The translations under genes were made by a program, and so were the position numbers. This document shows, piece by piece, positions 34,206 to 43,174 of a DNA stretch of 64,000 bases (position 1 is the stretch's first letter; each line of letters starts with the position of its first letter). Source of the stretch: Burkholderiaceae bacterium (GTDB taxonomy: Bacteria; Pseudomonadota; Gammaproteobacteria; Burkholderiales; Burkholderiaceae_C); NCBI GenBank assembly GCA_913776825.1, contig CAJYPV010000021.1, positions 62,001 to 126,000 of the forward strand. Reading direction: 5' to 3'. The notes beneath the pieces are model-generated. The model was not told the DNA's origin. It made no database searches and was given only the letters and a program-made list of their open reading frames with translations.

Positions 34206-36401
34206 GTGAAGGAAGGCGAACTCAACGAACGACCCCGCGTCCTGCTTGTGGACGACGACCAGGTCAATGTGATCTTGATTGAAGCCGCCCTGCGCGAGCA
34301 CGGCTTCGACGTCACCTCGACCCACAGCGGCGAACAGGCGCTGGAACAGGTGGCGCAATGGACGCCCGAGCTCATCGTCATGGATGCGCTCATGCCGGGG
34401 CTGGATGGCTTCCAGACCTGCGAGCGCCTGCGCGGCCTGGCGGGTTTCGAGAACTCGCCCATCCTGATGCTGACCGGCCTGGACGATGAAGCCTCGATCA
34501 ACCGGGCCTACCAGGCCGGCGCGACCGACTTCTTCGTCAAGTCCACCCAATGGCGGCTGCTGGCGGGCCGCTTGCGCTATCTGTTGCGCAGCTCCCGCAC
34601 CCGGCAGGAACTCGAGCGCAGCAAGGCCAAGCTGGCCCGCGCGCAAGACCTGGCCCGGATGGGCAGCTTCGAATGGCAATCCGGCCAGGGCTTCAAGCTG
34701 GCCAATGAAGCGCTGCGGGTCTTCGGCCGCAGCACCACCGATCCGCTGGACTTCATCGGCGTGATGCGCATGGTCCCGCGCGAGGAACGGCTGCTGTTCA
34801 TGCGCCTGCTGCGGGACGTGGTCGCCCACAACTCGGTGCTGGTGACCGACCTGCCCTTCACCCTGCTGGATGGCCGCCAACGCGTCATCCACATCGAAGC
34901 CGAACCCGAATTCAACGAACACGGCAATGCCTGCGGCTACACCGGCGTCATCCAGGATGTGACCGACCGCCGCATGGCGGAAGACCGCATCCGTCAGCTC
35001 GCCAACTTCGACGCCCTCACCGGCCTGCCGAATCGCCGCCAATTGATCTGGCGCGCCGAGCGCGCCATCGAGGCCGGCCGCCGCATGGGCCATGAAGTCG
35101 GCCTGCTGCTGATCGACCTGGACCGCTTCAAGGTCATCAACGACACCCTCGGTCATGCGGCCGGCGATGAGCTGCTGATGGAAGTCGGCCGCCGGCTGCG
35201 CTCCTGCGTGCGCCACTCCGATCAGGTGATGGAAGGCATGCTGGAATCCGTCGGCACCCGCTCGCACCGCACGCTGGAAGCGGTCGGTCGGCTGGGTGGG
35301 GATGAATTCGTGGCGCTGCTGCCCGAGGTCGGTGACGAGAGCGATGCCGAACGCGTCGCCGATCGGGTGCTGGAAGCCCTGCGCGAGCCGATCTTCATCG
35401 CCGGGCAGGAATGTTTCGTGACCGCCAGCGTCGGCATCTCGCTCTATCCGCGTGATGGCCTGACGATGGCCGATCTGCTGCGCAATGCCGACGTGGCCAT
35501 GTACGCGGTGAAGAACCAGGGCCGCAATGCCTCGGCGCTCTACACGCCGATGCTGGCCGGCCGCGGCCGCGAGAAGCTGGAGCTGGAATCGGCGCTGCAC
35601 AAGGCCATCGAACGGGATGAGCTGGTGCTGCATTACCAGCCCAAGATCGATGTGCGCAGCGCCAAGATGGTCGGCGCCGAGGCGCTGATGCGCTGGCGGC
35701 GCGGCAACACGCTGGTGCCGCCGGGCGACTTCATCCCGCTGGCCGAAGAAACCGGCCTGATCGTGCCGCTGTCCGAATGGGCGCTGCGCGAGGCGGCGCG
35801 TCAGGCCAAGGTCTGGCAGCTGAATTTCGGCTTCTCGGAATCGATCGCGGTGAATCTGCCGAACCGGCTGTTCGAGCGCTCGGATCTGGTCGAACACATC
35901 CATCAGTTCGTCAGCCAATGGGGCGTGCCGCATCGCGCGATCCAGCTGGAAATCACCGAGACCGGGCTGATGAAGGATCTGCAGGCGGTGATCCCCGCGC
36001 TGCACCGGCTCAATGAGGTCGGGGTGGAAATCTCCATCGATGACTTCGGTACCGGCTATTCCTCGCTGGCCTATCTCACGACGCTGCCGATTTCCGAAGT
36101 GAAGATCGACCGCAGTTTTGTGAGGGATCTGGGCATTACGCCGCAGAGTTCTGCCGTGGTCACTGCCATCATTGCGTTGGCGCGATCACTGGGTCTGCAG
36201 GTGATCGCGGAAGGCGTGGAGACCTTGCGCCAGATGGAAGTGTTGCGCCGGCTGGATTGCAGCCTGATGCAGGGCTTCCTCTTCAGCAAGCCCCTGCCGC
36301 CGGATGACCTGGAACGCTGGCTGGCCCAGACCGTGCTGCCGCGCAAAGCACCGTGGATTCTTCCCGCCGCCGATCTGGGCGACGACCTGAGCTCACGCTG
36401 A
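34206..36401 (+). CDS. Response regulator with REC-PAS-GGDEF-EAL architecture
   Basis: A 731-residue c-di-GMP enzyme under receiver control. The receiver (about 10-130) has VLLVDDDQVNVILIEAALRE and phospho-acceptor D60 in ELIVMDALMP. A PAS/PAC-like region (about 150-260) precedes the GGDEF domain (about 265-430; GGDEF at 364-368) and the EAL domain (about 440-700; EAL at 492-494, with DDFGTGYSSL, KIDRSFV and AEGVET). Both catalytic motifs are intact, so it could make or degrade c-di-GMP. A 19-residue insertion separates the RHSD I-site-like motif from GGDEF. The GTG start is supported by the 17-bp spacing to the Hpt gene. Confidence 0.92.
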   Translation: MKEGELNERPRVLLVDDDQVNVILIEAALREHGFDVTSTHSGEQALEQVAQWTPELIVMDALMPGLDGFQTCERLRGLAGFENSPILMLTGLDDEASINRAYQAGATDFFVKSTQWRLLAGRLRYLLRSSRTRQELERSKAKLARAQDLARMGSFEWQSGQGFKLANEALRVFGRSTTDPLDFIGVMRMVPREERLLFMRLLRDVVAHNSVLVTDLPFTLLDGRQRVIHIEAEPEFNEHGNACGYTGVIQDVTDRRMAEDRIRQLANFDALTGLPNRRQLIWRAERAIEAGRRMGHEVGLLLIDLDRFKVINDTLGHAAGDELLMEVGRRLRSCVRHSDQVMEGMLESVGTRSHRTLEAVGRLGGDEFVALLPEVGDESDAERVADRVLEALREPIFIAGQECFVTASVGISLYPRDGLTMADLLRNADVAMYAVKNQGRNASALYTPMLAGRGREKLELESALHKAIERDELVLHYQPKIDVRSAKMVGAEALMRWRRGNTLVPPGDFIPLAEETGLIVPLSEWALREAARQAKVWQLNFGFSESIAVNLPNRLFERSDLVEHIHQFVSQWGVPHRAIQLEITETGLMKDLQAVIPALHRLNEVGVEISIDDFGTGYSSLAYLTTLPISEVKIDRSFVRDLGITPQSSAVVTAIIALARSLGLQVIAEGVETLRQMEVLRRLDCSLMQGFLFSKPLPPDDLERWLAQTVLPRKAPWILPAADLGDDLSSR

Positions 36402-36426
36402 TCAACGCTGATTTCGAGCCTGACCG

Positions 36427-38331
36427 ATGCCGCAGCAGCCTCCCGCCCTGATTGCCAAGGCGGCCTTGCGCCGACTGGCCCTGGGCCAACTCGAACCCAC
36501 CCCTGAAAACTACGCCCGCGCCTATGCCCAGGAGGCCGGCGAATCGCCCCGCGATGCCGCCGCCGCGCAGACCGTGCCCGACCGCGCCCAGGTGCCGCTG
36601 GCGAGGATGCTGAGCCTGGCGGTGCCCGAACTGCAGCAGCGCCAGAACCTGGCCACCCAGATGCGCGAAGGCCGCTGGGACGAGCTGCAGCGCTCGCTGG
36701 AAGCCCTGCAGCAGACCCACGGCCCCGGCGCGCAGGCGGAACAACTGGCGCAACTGGTCGAGCGCCTGATGCGCGGCCTGGAGCGCGGCGGTCGCCAATG
36801 GACGCTGGCCCGCAAGAAGGACGGCGTGCTGCGGGTGCTGTCCAGCAACCGCAGCGACCTGCAGCGACTGATGCAGCGGCTGCGCCAGCTGGTGACCAGT
36901 TGGGACAGCGACACCAGCGACGCCCGGGTCGAAACCCAACCCGCGCCGCTGGACGACGGCCAGGACGATGACGACCGCAGCGGCGGCACGCCCAGCCAGT
37001 TCTTCACCGAGGACGAGGCCGACCTGCCGCCCGCAGCGGCACCCTCGCCAGAGGCCTCGCCGCGATACGGCGGGCTCGACACCCTGCTGTCTCCGGACGG
37101 CGGCGACGCGACCTCCGCCTCGGCGGGCGGCCCCGATCTGCGCGCCTGGCCGGAGATCGGCGGCAGCCTGTCGCACACGGTTCGCCATGCGCTGCGCGGC
37201 GACGATCTGCGCGCGCAAGAGCTGGTCGAGGCGCTGGATGCGGCGCATGCCGAGCTGGTCCGCGACGGCGCCACGCCCGAGCGCGCGGCCGAGATGGAAG
37301 CGCTCTGCGTGCGGGTCCGGCGGTGGCTGGACCACCGCGGCCATGCCTTCAGCGAGCTGGGCAAGCTCTGCGGCGAACTGACCGACAGCCTGGCCGATCT
37401 GGCCGAGGACGATTCCTGGGCCCAGGGCCAATGCGTGGCCATGGGCGAGACCCTGGCGCAGGGCCTGACCGCGCGCAGCGTGCGCTCGGTCAGCGAGCTG
37501 CTGAGCAGCACCCGCGCACGCCAGCACAGCCTGCGCGAGGAACGCAGCCGCGCCCGCGATGCGCTCAAGGGCCTGATCAACCGCATGCTGCAGGAGCTGG
37601 GCGAGCTCGGCCAGCACACCGATCGCTTCACCGACAGCGTCGGCAAATACGCCGAGGTCATCGAACAGGCCGACACGCTGGAAAGCCTGGCCGGCGTGGT
37701 GCGCGAGATGGTCGAGGAAAGCCGCAGCGTGCAGTCGCTGGTGCAGCAGACCCGAGGCCGGCTGCGGGATGAACACGACCGCGCCAGCCAATTGGCGGAA
37801 CGGGTCGAGCAGCTCGAAGGCGAGCTGCGCAAGCTCTCCAGCGAAGTCCAGACCGATCAGCTGACGCAGGTCGCCAACCGGCGTGGCCTGATCGCCACCT
37901 TCGAGACCGAAAAGGCCAAGCTGGAGCGCGATCCGAAGCCGATGGCGCTGGCGCTGCTGGACATCGACAACTTCAAGAAGCTCAACGACAGCCTCGGCCA
38001 TGCGGCCGGCGACGAAGCGCTGAAGTCGCTGGCGGCCCGCGTCTCCGGCATGCTGCGGCCCGGCGACAAGGTCGGCCGCTGGGGCGGCGAGGAATTCGTG
38101 CTGATTCTTCCGGAGGCCCCGCTGGAGGAAGCGCAGGCGGTGCTGCTGCGCCTGCAGCGCTCGTTGTCGGCGAGCCTGTTCATGCATGAGGGCCGCGATG
38201 TCTTCGTCACCTTCTCGGCCGGCGTGACCCTGTATCGCCCCGGCGAAACGATGGAGCATGCGCTGGACCGCGCCGACGAAGCGCTGTACGAGGCCAAGCG
38301 CACCGGCAAGAACCGCGCGTGCGTCGCTTGA
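36427..38331 (+). CDS. Diguanylate cyclase with long coiled-coil N-terminus
   Basis: A 634-residue soluble diguanylate cyclase that makes c-di-GMP from two GTP. Residues 1-450 are predicted helical and rich in Arg, Glu, Leu and Ala, with a Pro/Asp-rich disordered stretch (about 160-240). The region just before the cyclase (about 440-475; LAERVEQLEGELRKLSSEV) is a clear coiled coil. The GGDEF domain (about 478-634) starts DQLTQVANRRGL, has an intact active site GGEEF at 553-557, and an RPGD inhibitory I-site five residues upstream. It starts 25 bp after the REC-GGDEF-EAL gene, so the two are probably co-transcribed. Confidence 0.93.
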   Translation: MPQQPPALIAKAALRRLALGQLEPTPENYARAYAQEAGESPRDAAAAQTVPDRAQVPLARMLSLAVPELQQRQNLATQMREGRWDELQRSLEALQQTHGPGAQAEQLAQLVERLMRGLERGGRQWTLARKKDGVLRVLSSNRSDLQRLMQRLRQLVTSWDSDTSDARVETQPAPLDDGQDDDDRSGGTPSQFFTEDEADLPPAAAPSPEASPRYGGLDTLLSPDGGDATSASAGGPDLRAWPEIGGSLSHTVRHALRGDDLRAQELVEALDAAHAELVRDGATPERAAEMEALCVRVRRWLDHRGHAFSELGKLCGELTDSLADLAEDDSWAQGQCVAMGETLAQGLTARSVRSVSELLSSTRARQHSLREERSRARDALKGLINRMLQELGELGQHTDRFTDSVGKYAEVIEQADTLESLAGVVREMVEESRSVQSLVQQTRGRLRDEHDRASQLAERVEQLEGELRKLSSEVQTDQLTQVANRRGLIATFETEKAKLERDPKPMALALLDIDNFKKLNDSLGHAAGDEALKSLAARVSGMLRPGDKVGRWGGEEFVLILPEAPLEEAQAVLLRLQRSLSASLFMHEGRDVFVTFSAGVTLYRPGETMEHALDRADEALYEAKRTGKNRACVA

Positions 38332-38494
38332 TGGCCGCGACGTGCTGCGGCGCTTGAGCGAACGTCATCCGTCGGCGCCCTGCGTCCCACACGGTCGACG
38401 CAGGCCCACCGGCTCAGGCCGCGCCTGAAGCGCGACCCCGTTTAACCAGCGGAGGCCGCACGCCGGGCACCATCGGGTCGACCACAATCTCCCG

Positions 38495-39523
38495 ATGATC
38501 TCCGTTTTGTCCTTGAGCGCTGGGGCCCCGATCGTCGCGGTCGCCAGCGCGTCCGCCAGTTCCTCCGTCAGCTCATCCGTCAGCGCCGTCGCCCAGCTCG
38601 CCGCAAGCCCGGCCAGCGCCGCCCTCGCCGGCGCCGCACCGCTGTCGGCGGCATCGTCCGTCGCCTCGGAGGCCGCGGTCGCCGTTTCGTCCACAGCCGC
38701 CACCGTGCCGGACGGGCTGGGTCCCTGGCTGTCCTGGGCCGGCCAGGCCGGCGCCCACGCGCCTTGGGTGTTCCTGAGCCTGTCGACGCTGCTGGCGCTG
38801 CTGGCCTTCGGCGGCGGCCGTTTGCTGTTGAGGCAGCCGCATCCCGCGCCCACCATCGGCAGCACGCCGCCCGGCTTGATGTTGATGCTGCGGCTCGGCG
38901 CCGGCTTCGGACTGATCGTCGGCTGCGCCGCGCTGTTCGCCGAGATCGCCCAGGCGCTGCAGGCCGGCGCGGTGTTGGGTCGGCTGGATGAAGCCTTCAT
39001 CCTCGGCATGATCGACCATGTCCCCGCCGGCTTGCTGCAGGCCTTTTACACGGTGACCTTCCTCTCCAACCGGGAGACGCAGTACGCGCTGGGCATCGGC
39101 GTGACTGCGCTGCTGCTGTGGGGACGTCGCCCCTGGCTGGCGCTCGGCTGGGCGCTGGCGGTGGCGGGCAATGGGCTGTTGAACACGACGCTCAAGCATG
39201 TGTTCGAACGCGCGCGACCGGAGCACCCCACCACCTGGCTGACCGAAACCGGCTTCAGTTTCCCGAGCGGCCACAGCTCGGGCGCGGTGGTCACCTTCGG
39301 CATGCTGGCCTATCTGGCGACGCGCCTGCTGCCGCCGCGCTGGCACCTGCCCGCGCTGGTCGCAGCGGTGCTGCTGGCCTTCACCGTCGGCGCCAGCCGG
39401 ATCTTCCTGCGGGTGCACTTTCCGAGCGATGTGCTGGCGGGCTTCTCGTCCGGACTGGCCTGGCTGACGGTCTGCATCGTGAGCATCGAGCTCTTGCGCT
39501 GGTATCGGCGTCCGCGCGGCTGA
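38495..39523 (+). CDS. PAP2-family membrane phosphatase
   Basis: A 342-residue integral membrane phosphatase of the type 2 phosphatidic acid phosphatase superfamily. All three signature motifs are present: KHVFERARP at 234-242, PSGHSS with the catalytic H260, and SRIFLRVHFPSD with S301, R302, H308 and D312. Roughly six hydrophobic helices span residues 90-335. The first 75 residues are an unusual Ser/Ala/Val-rich stretch, so a later start is possible, but no better ATG or GTG with a ribosome binding site is evident. Likely substrates are lipid phosphates or undecaprenyl pyrophosphate. It is next to a phosphoesterase and a lipid kinase on the opposite strand. Confidence 0.88.
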   Translation: MISVLSLSAGAPIVAVASASASSSVSSSVSAVAQLAASPASAALAGAAPLSAASSVASEAAVAVSSTAATVPDGLGPWLSWAGQAGAHAPWVFLSLSTLLALLAFGGGRLLLRQPHPAPTIGSTPPGLMLMLRLGAGFGLIVGCAALFAEIAQALQAGAVLGRLDEAFILGMIDHVPAGLLQAFYTVTFLSNRETQYALGIGVTALLLWGRRPWLALGWALAVAGNGLLNTTLKHVFERARPEHPTTWLTETGFSFPSGHSSGAVVTFGMLAYLATRLLPPRWHLPALVAAVLLAFTVGASRIFLRVHFPSDVLAGFSSGLAWLTVCIVSIELLRWYRRPRG

Positions 39524-39595
39524 GGCGCAGCGCGGGCGCGCCAGCGTCTGAGGGCGTCGACGATCCAGCGGGCGCCACGGAGCGGACGGCGACGC

Positions 39596-40384
39596 TCAGG
39601 GCAGCACGGGGGTGGCGTCGACCTCGACGAATTCGTTGCGGCCCTCATCGTGATCCCAGCGCTCGATGCGTCGATCCACGCCCAGCCGGATCAGATTCAC
39701 CGAATTGGCAATGCCGCCGCGCACACGGGTGCTGAGCGCGGTGCCGGCCTGCACCGCCCACATCCGGCGCGGCAGATCGGGCCAGCGCTCATGCAGCGCC
39801 ACCACGAACGGCAGATGGATGTGGCCGCCGACGATCAGGTCCGCGCCGGCGTCCGCCCATTGCCGCACCGCCTCTTCGTGGCCGCGCAGCAGGTTCTCCT
39901 GATCGCTGGCGCGGGTGACGGCCACCGGCTGATGCACCGCCACGACGCGGCATTGCGCCGGGGTCGCGTTCGCGAGCCGGCGCGCGACGCGGTCGATCTG
40001 GGATTGGGCGATCTCGCCATCGGTGTGGCGGTACCAGCGGGTGGTGTTGAGCGTCAGCACCAGCGCCTGCGGGCTGTCGAACTCACGTTCCAGCGAATGA
40101 CCGAAGACTTTGCGGAAGCGCGCATACGGGTCCCAGATCCGTGCCCAGAGATTGAACAGCGGGATGTCGTGATTGCCCGGCAGCACCAGCGTGGCCGGCA
40201 CCGCCAGCCGATCGACGAAGACGCGGGCCGCGGCGAATTCCTCCGGCCGCGCCCGTTGGGTGATGTCGCCGGTCATCAGCAGCACGTCGGGCCGCTGGCT
40301 GCGCACCAGTGCCTCCAGCGCCGCCATCACCGCCGGCCGTTCCGTCCCGAAATGCGGGTCCGACACCTGCAGCACGACCGTCAT
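39596..40384 (-). CDS. Calcineurin-like metallophosphoesterase
   Basis: A 262-residue dinuclear-metal phosphoesterase. The metal-binding motifs are all visible in order: SDPHFG near the N-terminus (about 8-13), LLMTGDITQR, LPGNHDIP, VAVHQPVA and GGHIHLPFVV. The order D-x-H, G-D, G-N-H-D, H and G-H-x-H is the calcineurin/CpdA-like signature. No signal peptide is present, so it should act in the cytoplasm, on a phosphodiester such as cAMP, a nucleotide lipid or a glycerophosphodiester; the sequence does not decide. Its ATG overlaps the stop of the upstream lipid kinase gene by four bases, so the two are translationally coupled. Confidence 0.9.
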   Translation of the reverse strand: MTVVLQVSDPHFGTERPAVMAALEALVRSQRPDVLLMTGDITQRARPEEFAAARVFVDRLAVPATLVLPGNHDIPLFNLWARIWDPYARFRKVFGHSLEREFDSPQALVLTLNTTRWYRHTDGEIAQSQIDRVARRLANATPAQCRVVAVHQPVAVTRASDQENLLRGHEEAVRQWADAGADLIVGGHIHLPFVVALHERWPDLPRRMWAVQAGTALSTRVRGGIANSVNLIRLGVDRRIERWDHDEGRNEFVEVDATPVLP

Positions 40385-41532
40385 GCATCGGCCTCATGCG
40401 GGGACCGCGGCGCGGTCGGGCGCTCGGCCGGCGAGACCGGGGCGGAGGTCGCTGCGCGGGCGTTTGCTTGCGTCGGCGTCGCGGCCGGATCCTGCAGCGC
40501 GGCGCGCTCGGCGGCCAGGCCGGACGGGCGGATCAGCCACAGCGGTTCGGGCGCCACGCTGAAGGTCAAGGGCAGCCGCATCCAGACGATTTCGCCATCG
40601 GTGGCGACCTTGACCCGCCGACCACCAAACCGACGTGCCCGAACGGTCAGGCGCTGGAACGGGAAATTGATCACCTGATCGGCCTCGCCCAGCTTGCGGA
40701 AGGCCCCCCGGGCCAACAGCCACAGCAGCGTCCATCGGCCCACCGGGCGCAGCATGATGCCGGCCAGTTCCCCCGAGTCGATCGCCTGCGCCTCGGGCAG
40801 ACCGACCTGCTCCATCTGCAGCGCGTTGTTGCCCACGAACAGCGTCGGCGTGCGCACCTGGCGCGGCTCCCCCTGCATTTCCACCGTCAGCCGCAGATTC
40901 CGGTGGCCGCGCAGCACGGTCGCGATGCCCGCGCCCAGCGCGACCAGGCGACTGCGACCGAACTGCTGCTTCCAGGTCTCCCGGTCTTCCAGCAAGGTCG
41001 GATAGAGCCCGAGGCTGGCATTCACCAGGAAGGCCCGGTCGTTGACCAGGCCGACCTGCACCGGCTGCGGCGTCTCATGGAGCAACACCTGCAGCGCTTC
41101 TCGGATGTCCGCCGAGATGCCATGGGTGCGGCTGAAATAGTTGAAGGTGCCGCGCGGCAGGATGCCGTAGGGACAGCCGCTGCCCAGCGTGGCCTGCGCG
41201 ACCGCGCTGAGCGTGCCATCGCCGCCGGCCGCCACCACGATGCCGCCGGCGGCCTGGGCGCGCCGCACCGCATCGTGCGCCACGTCCATCAGCGCATCGG
41301 GCCGGTCGACGGGCAGCAGCTCGAAGCGGCGACCGACCGCCTCGCAGGCGATCTTGACCTCGCGCGCCACCTCGTCCCGGTCGCCACGACCAGAGGCGCG
41401 ATTGAAGACCACGAACAGCGGCGCGTCACTGACCGACGGGGCGCGGCCCGACGGGACGGACGCGGCAGGCGCGGACGACGCCGAGGCGCCGGGCAAGCCC
41501 GGTGAGGCGGTCGAGGCACGGGGGTGATTCAT
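40381..41532 (-). CDS. Diacylglycerol kinase family lipid kinase (YegS/DagK-like)
   Basis: A 383-residue member of the DAGK catalytic superfamily. The nucleotide-binding GGDGT motif is at about 103-107 (VVAAGGDGTLSAVA), followed by YGILPRGTFNYFSR, the conserved G-T-x-N segment. The C-terminal half has the beta-sandwich domain typical of YegS. The first 36 residues and the last 40 are Pro/Ala/Ser-rich and probably disordered. The substrate is likely diacylglycerol, phosphatidylglycerol or another lipid hydroxyl. It overlaps the metallophosphoesterase gene by 4 bp, suggesting a paired kinase/phosphatase role. Confidence 0.9.
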   Translation of the reverse strand: MNHPRASTASPGLPGASASSAPAASVPSGRAPSVSDAPLFVVFNRASGRGDRDEVAREVKIACEAVGRRFELLPVDRPDALMDVAHDAVRRAQAAGGIVVAAGGDGTLSAVAQATLGSGCPYGILPRGTFNYFSRTHGISADIREALQVLLHETPQPVQVGLVNDRAFLVNASLGLYPTLLEDRETWKQQFGRSRLVALGAGIATVLRGHRNLRLTVEMQGEPRQVRTPTLFVGNNALQMEQVGLPEAQAIDSGELAGIMLRPVGRWTLLWLLARGAFRKLGEADQVINFPFQRLTVRARRFGGRRVKVATDGEIVWMRLPLTFSVAPEPLWLIRPSGLAAERAALQDPAATPTQANARAATSAPVSPAERPTAPRSPHEADA

Positions 41533-41932
41533 GGGTCTTGTCTGAAGTGGAAACGTGGTCAGTGGTCCGGCGCGGGTCAGGCACTCAGGGCGACATCGGG
41601 CGTGTCCACGGGTCCGTGGGCATCCAAAAGAGGTGTCGGAGCCCCCTCAGAGCAAGCGGGATGCCTACCTCGCCGCCGCGTGTCCATCGCGCGCCGGACA
41701 CCGCGTCCTCACCCAGCCAGCGCGGACGCGATGACGAGAGCCTGCCCGCGCGCGCCGCAGGAATTCTGCCCGGCCGCGCAGCACTGCACGAGGCCGCGAA
41801 CCGCGCACGCCGGCGCAGGTCCCTGCGCGGCACGCCGCTTCCTATCATGGCGCCCTGATCGCTTCAGCCTGTCCCCGGCACGACGGCTGACCATGTCTTT
41901 CCTTCCTCCGTGCCGATGTCGGGCCCCTTGCC
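41533..41932. other. 400-bp gene-free divergent region
   Basis: This lies between the lipid kinase (minus) and an outer-membrane-like gene (plus). Short frames overlap on both strands but show no recognisable protein. I see no clear promoter, hairpin or repeat, although promoters for both flanking genes must lie here. Confidence 0.4.
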
Positions 41933-42808
41933 ATGAACCACCGCCACCACGCCGCTGTCCAGCCGGTGAGCGATTCGCTGTTGACCGCCCTGCCGGAGCC
42001 GAGCCCTCTCGCCGTGTTGAAGGGCGGCGAGTTCCAGACAAGCCGCTCGCTGAGCCGGTTGCCTGGCGCGACGATCACGGGTGACACGACCGGTGAGGCC
42101 TCGCGTCACTCGATCAGCGCCGTCCGCCCGGCCCGGCTCGCGCTGATGGCGGGTGCCCTGCTGCTGGCCGGCATCCATTCGGCGTCCCAGGCCGCGGGCG
42201 GCCATTTCGCGGTCGACGATGCCGCGCTGCTCGACCCCGGCCAGTGCCAGGTCGAAGCCTGGCAGGAGCGCGGCGATGCGCATCGGTTCCGGATCGACCA
42301 TGTGGGCCCCGGCTGCCGTCTCGGCGCGCTGGAATGGGGTCTGAACCTGGACCGCTACCGCCTGAGCGAGGGCAGCCGCGGCACCGCCTTCGGCCCGCAG
42401 CTCAAGTGGGCCATGCCGGTCAGCGAGAGTTTCAGCCTGGGCCTGAGCGCCGCGTCCTATTGGGACCGCAGCCGCACCCACGGCACGCATTTCGCGGGGA
42501 CCAGCCTCGTGGTGCCGCTGACCTGGCAAGCCCTGTCGAGCGTGGCCGTGCATGTCAATCTGGGGCAGGACCTGCACCCCGGTGAGTCGAACACGGCTCG
42601 GCGCGGCCTGGCGCTCGAATGGACCCCGTCGGCCCAGTGGTCGACCCAGATCGAGCGTTTCGATGACAACGGCGAGCGCCGCCTCCGCGCCGGCCTGCGC
42701 TACAGCCTGACGCCTGCGCTGTCGTTCGACCTGAGCCGCGCCCGCCATCTGGGCTCGGACAGCCGGCCCTGGTGGGCCGCCGGCGTCAATTGGGCGTTCG
42801 ATCGCTGA
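41933..42808 (+). CDS. Hypothetical outer-membrane-like protein
   Basis: A protein of up to 291 residues that I cannot assign to a named family. Residues 72-91 (MAGALLLAGIHSASQAAGGH) look like a signal peptide with cleavage at SQA-AGG, so the true start may be the ATG at 42146 rather than 41933, giving about 220 residues. The mature part alternates polar and hydrophobic residues with many Trp, Tyr, Arg and aromatic strand ends (LEWGLNLDRYRL, FSLGLSAASYWDRS, WWAAGVNWAFDR). It ends with a terminal aromatic segment, as in eight-stranded outer-membrane beta-barrels. No neighbours suggest a function. Confidence 0.62.
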   Translation: MNHRHHAAVQPVSDSLLTALPEPSPLAVLKGGEFQTSRSLSRLPGATITGDTTGEASRHSISAVRPARLALMAGALLLAGIHSASQAAGGHFAVDDAALLDPGQCQVEAWQERGDAHRFRIDHVGPGCRLGALEWGLNLDRYRLSEGSRGTAFGPQLKWAMPVSESFSLGLSAASYWDRSRTHGTHFAGTSLVVPLTWQALSSVAVHVNLGQDLHPGESNTARRGLALEWTPSAQWSTQIERFDDNGERRLRAGLRYSLTPALSFDLSRARHLGSDSRPWWAAGVNWAFDR

Positions 42809-43174
42809 GCGTGGCGGATCGGGCCGCGCGGCCCTACCGAATTGGCCGGTTGACGGCCTCGTAAAACGGCCTCGATGGCTCCGTGGGTGACCCGCTTGAC
42901 GGCCCGATGGACGGTCGGTCGCCGGTCCGCTGGACGACCAGGTCGCCGGACCGGTCGACGGCCCCGATTTCCCGCGACGTCGTGAACGATGTCACTCCCG
43001 TATGCGGCACGGTAGCTCAAACAGGTGGTGTCTTGACCCAAGTCAATAGGTCAGGCGCATGATCGCTGTCTAGTCGAGCTGTTGATGTCCGAATCGCAGA
43101 TCGCACCAGCAGTCAGGGTGGGACGAGCCGGCCGGCATTGCCAGCATCAGATCCGCCATGACAGGGAGCGATCC
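42809..43174. other. 366-bp gene-free region with small repeats
   Basis: It contains a duplicated GGTCGCCGG (about 42917-42925 and 42941-42949) and a CGGTCC/GGACCG inverted pair, making a compact palindromic patch around 42917-42953. The rest is upstream sequence of the Aer-like gene, including a TTGACC that could be a -35 box. No gene or FliA promoter is found. Confidence 0.4.

Noticed and set aside
42850..43100. FliA promoter ahead of the Aer-like receptor
   Set aside because: TAAAAC and GTCAATA-like stretches exist, but no GCCGATAA-like element follows at 11-bp spacing.
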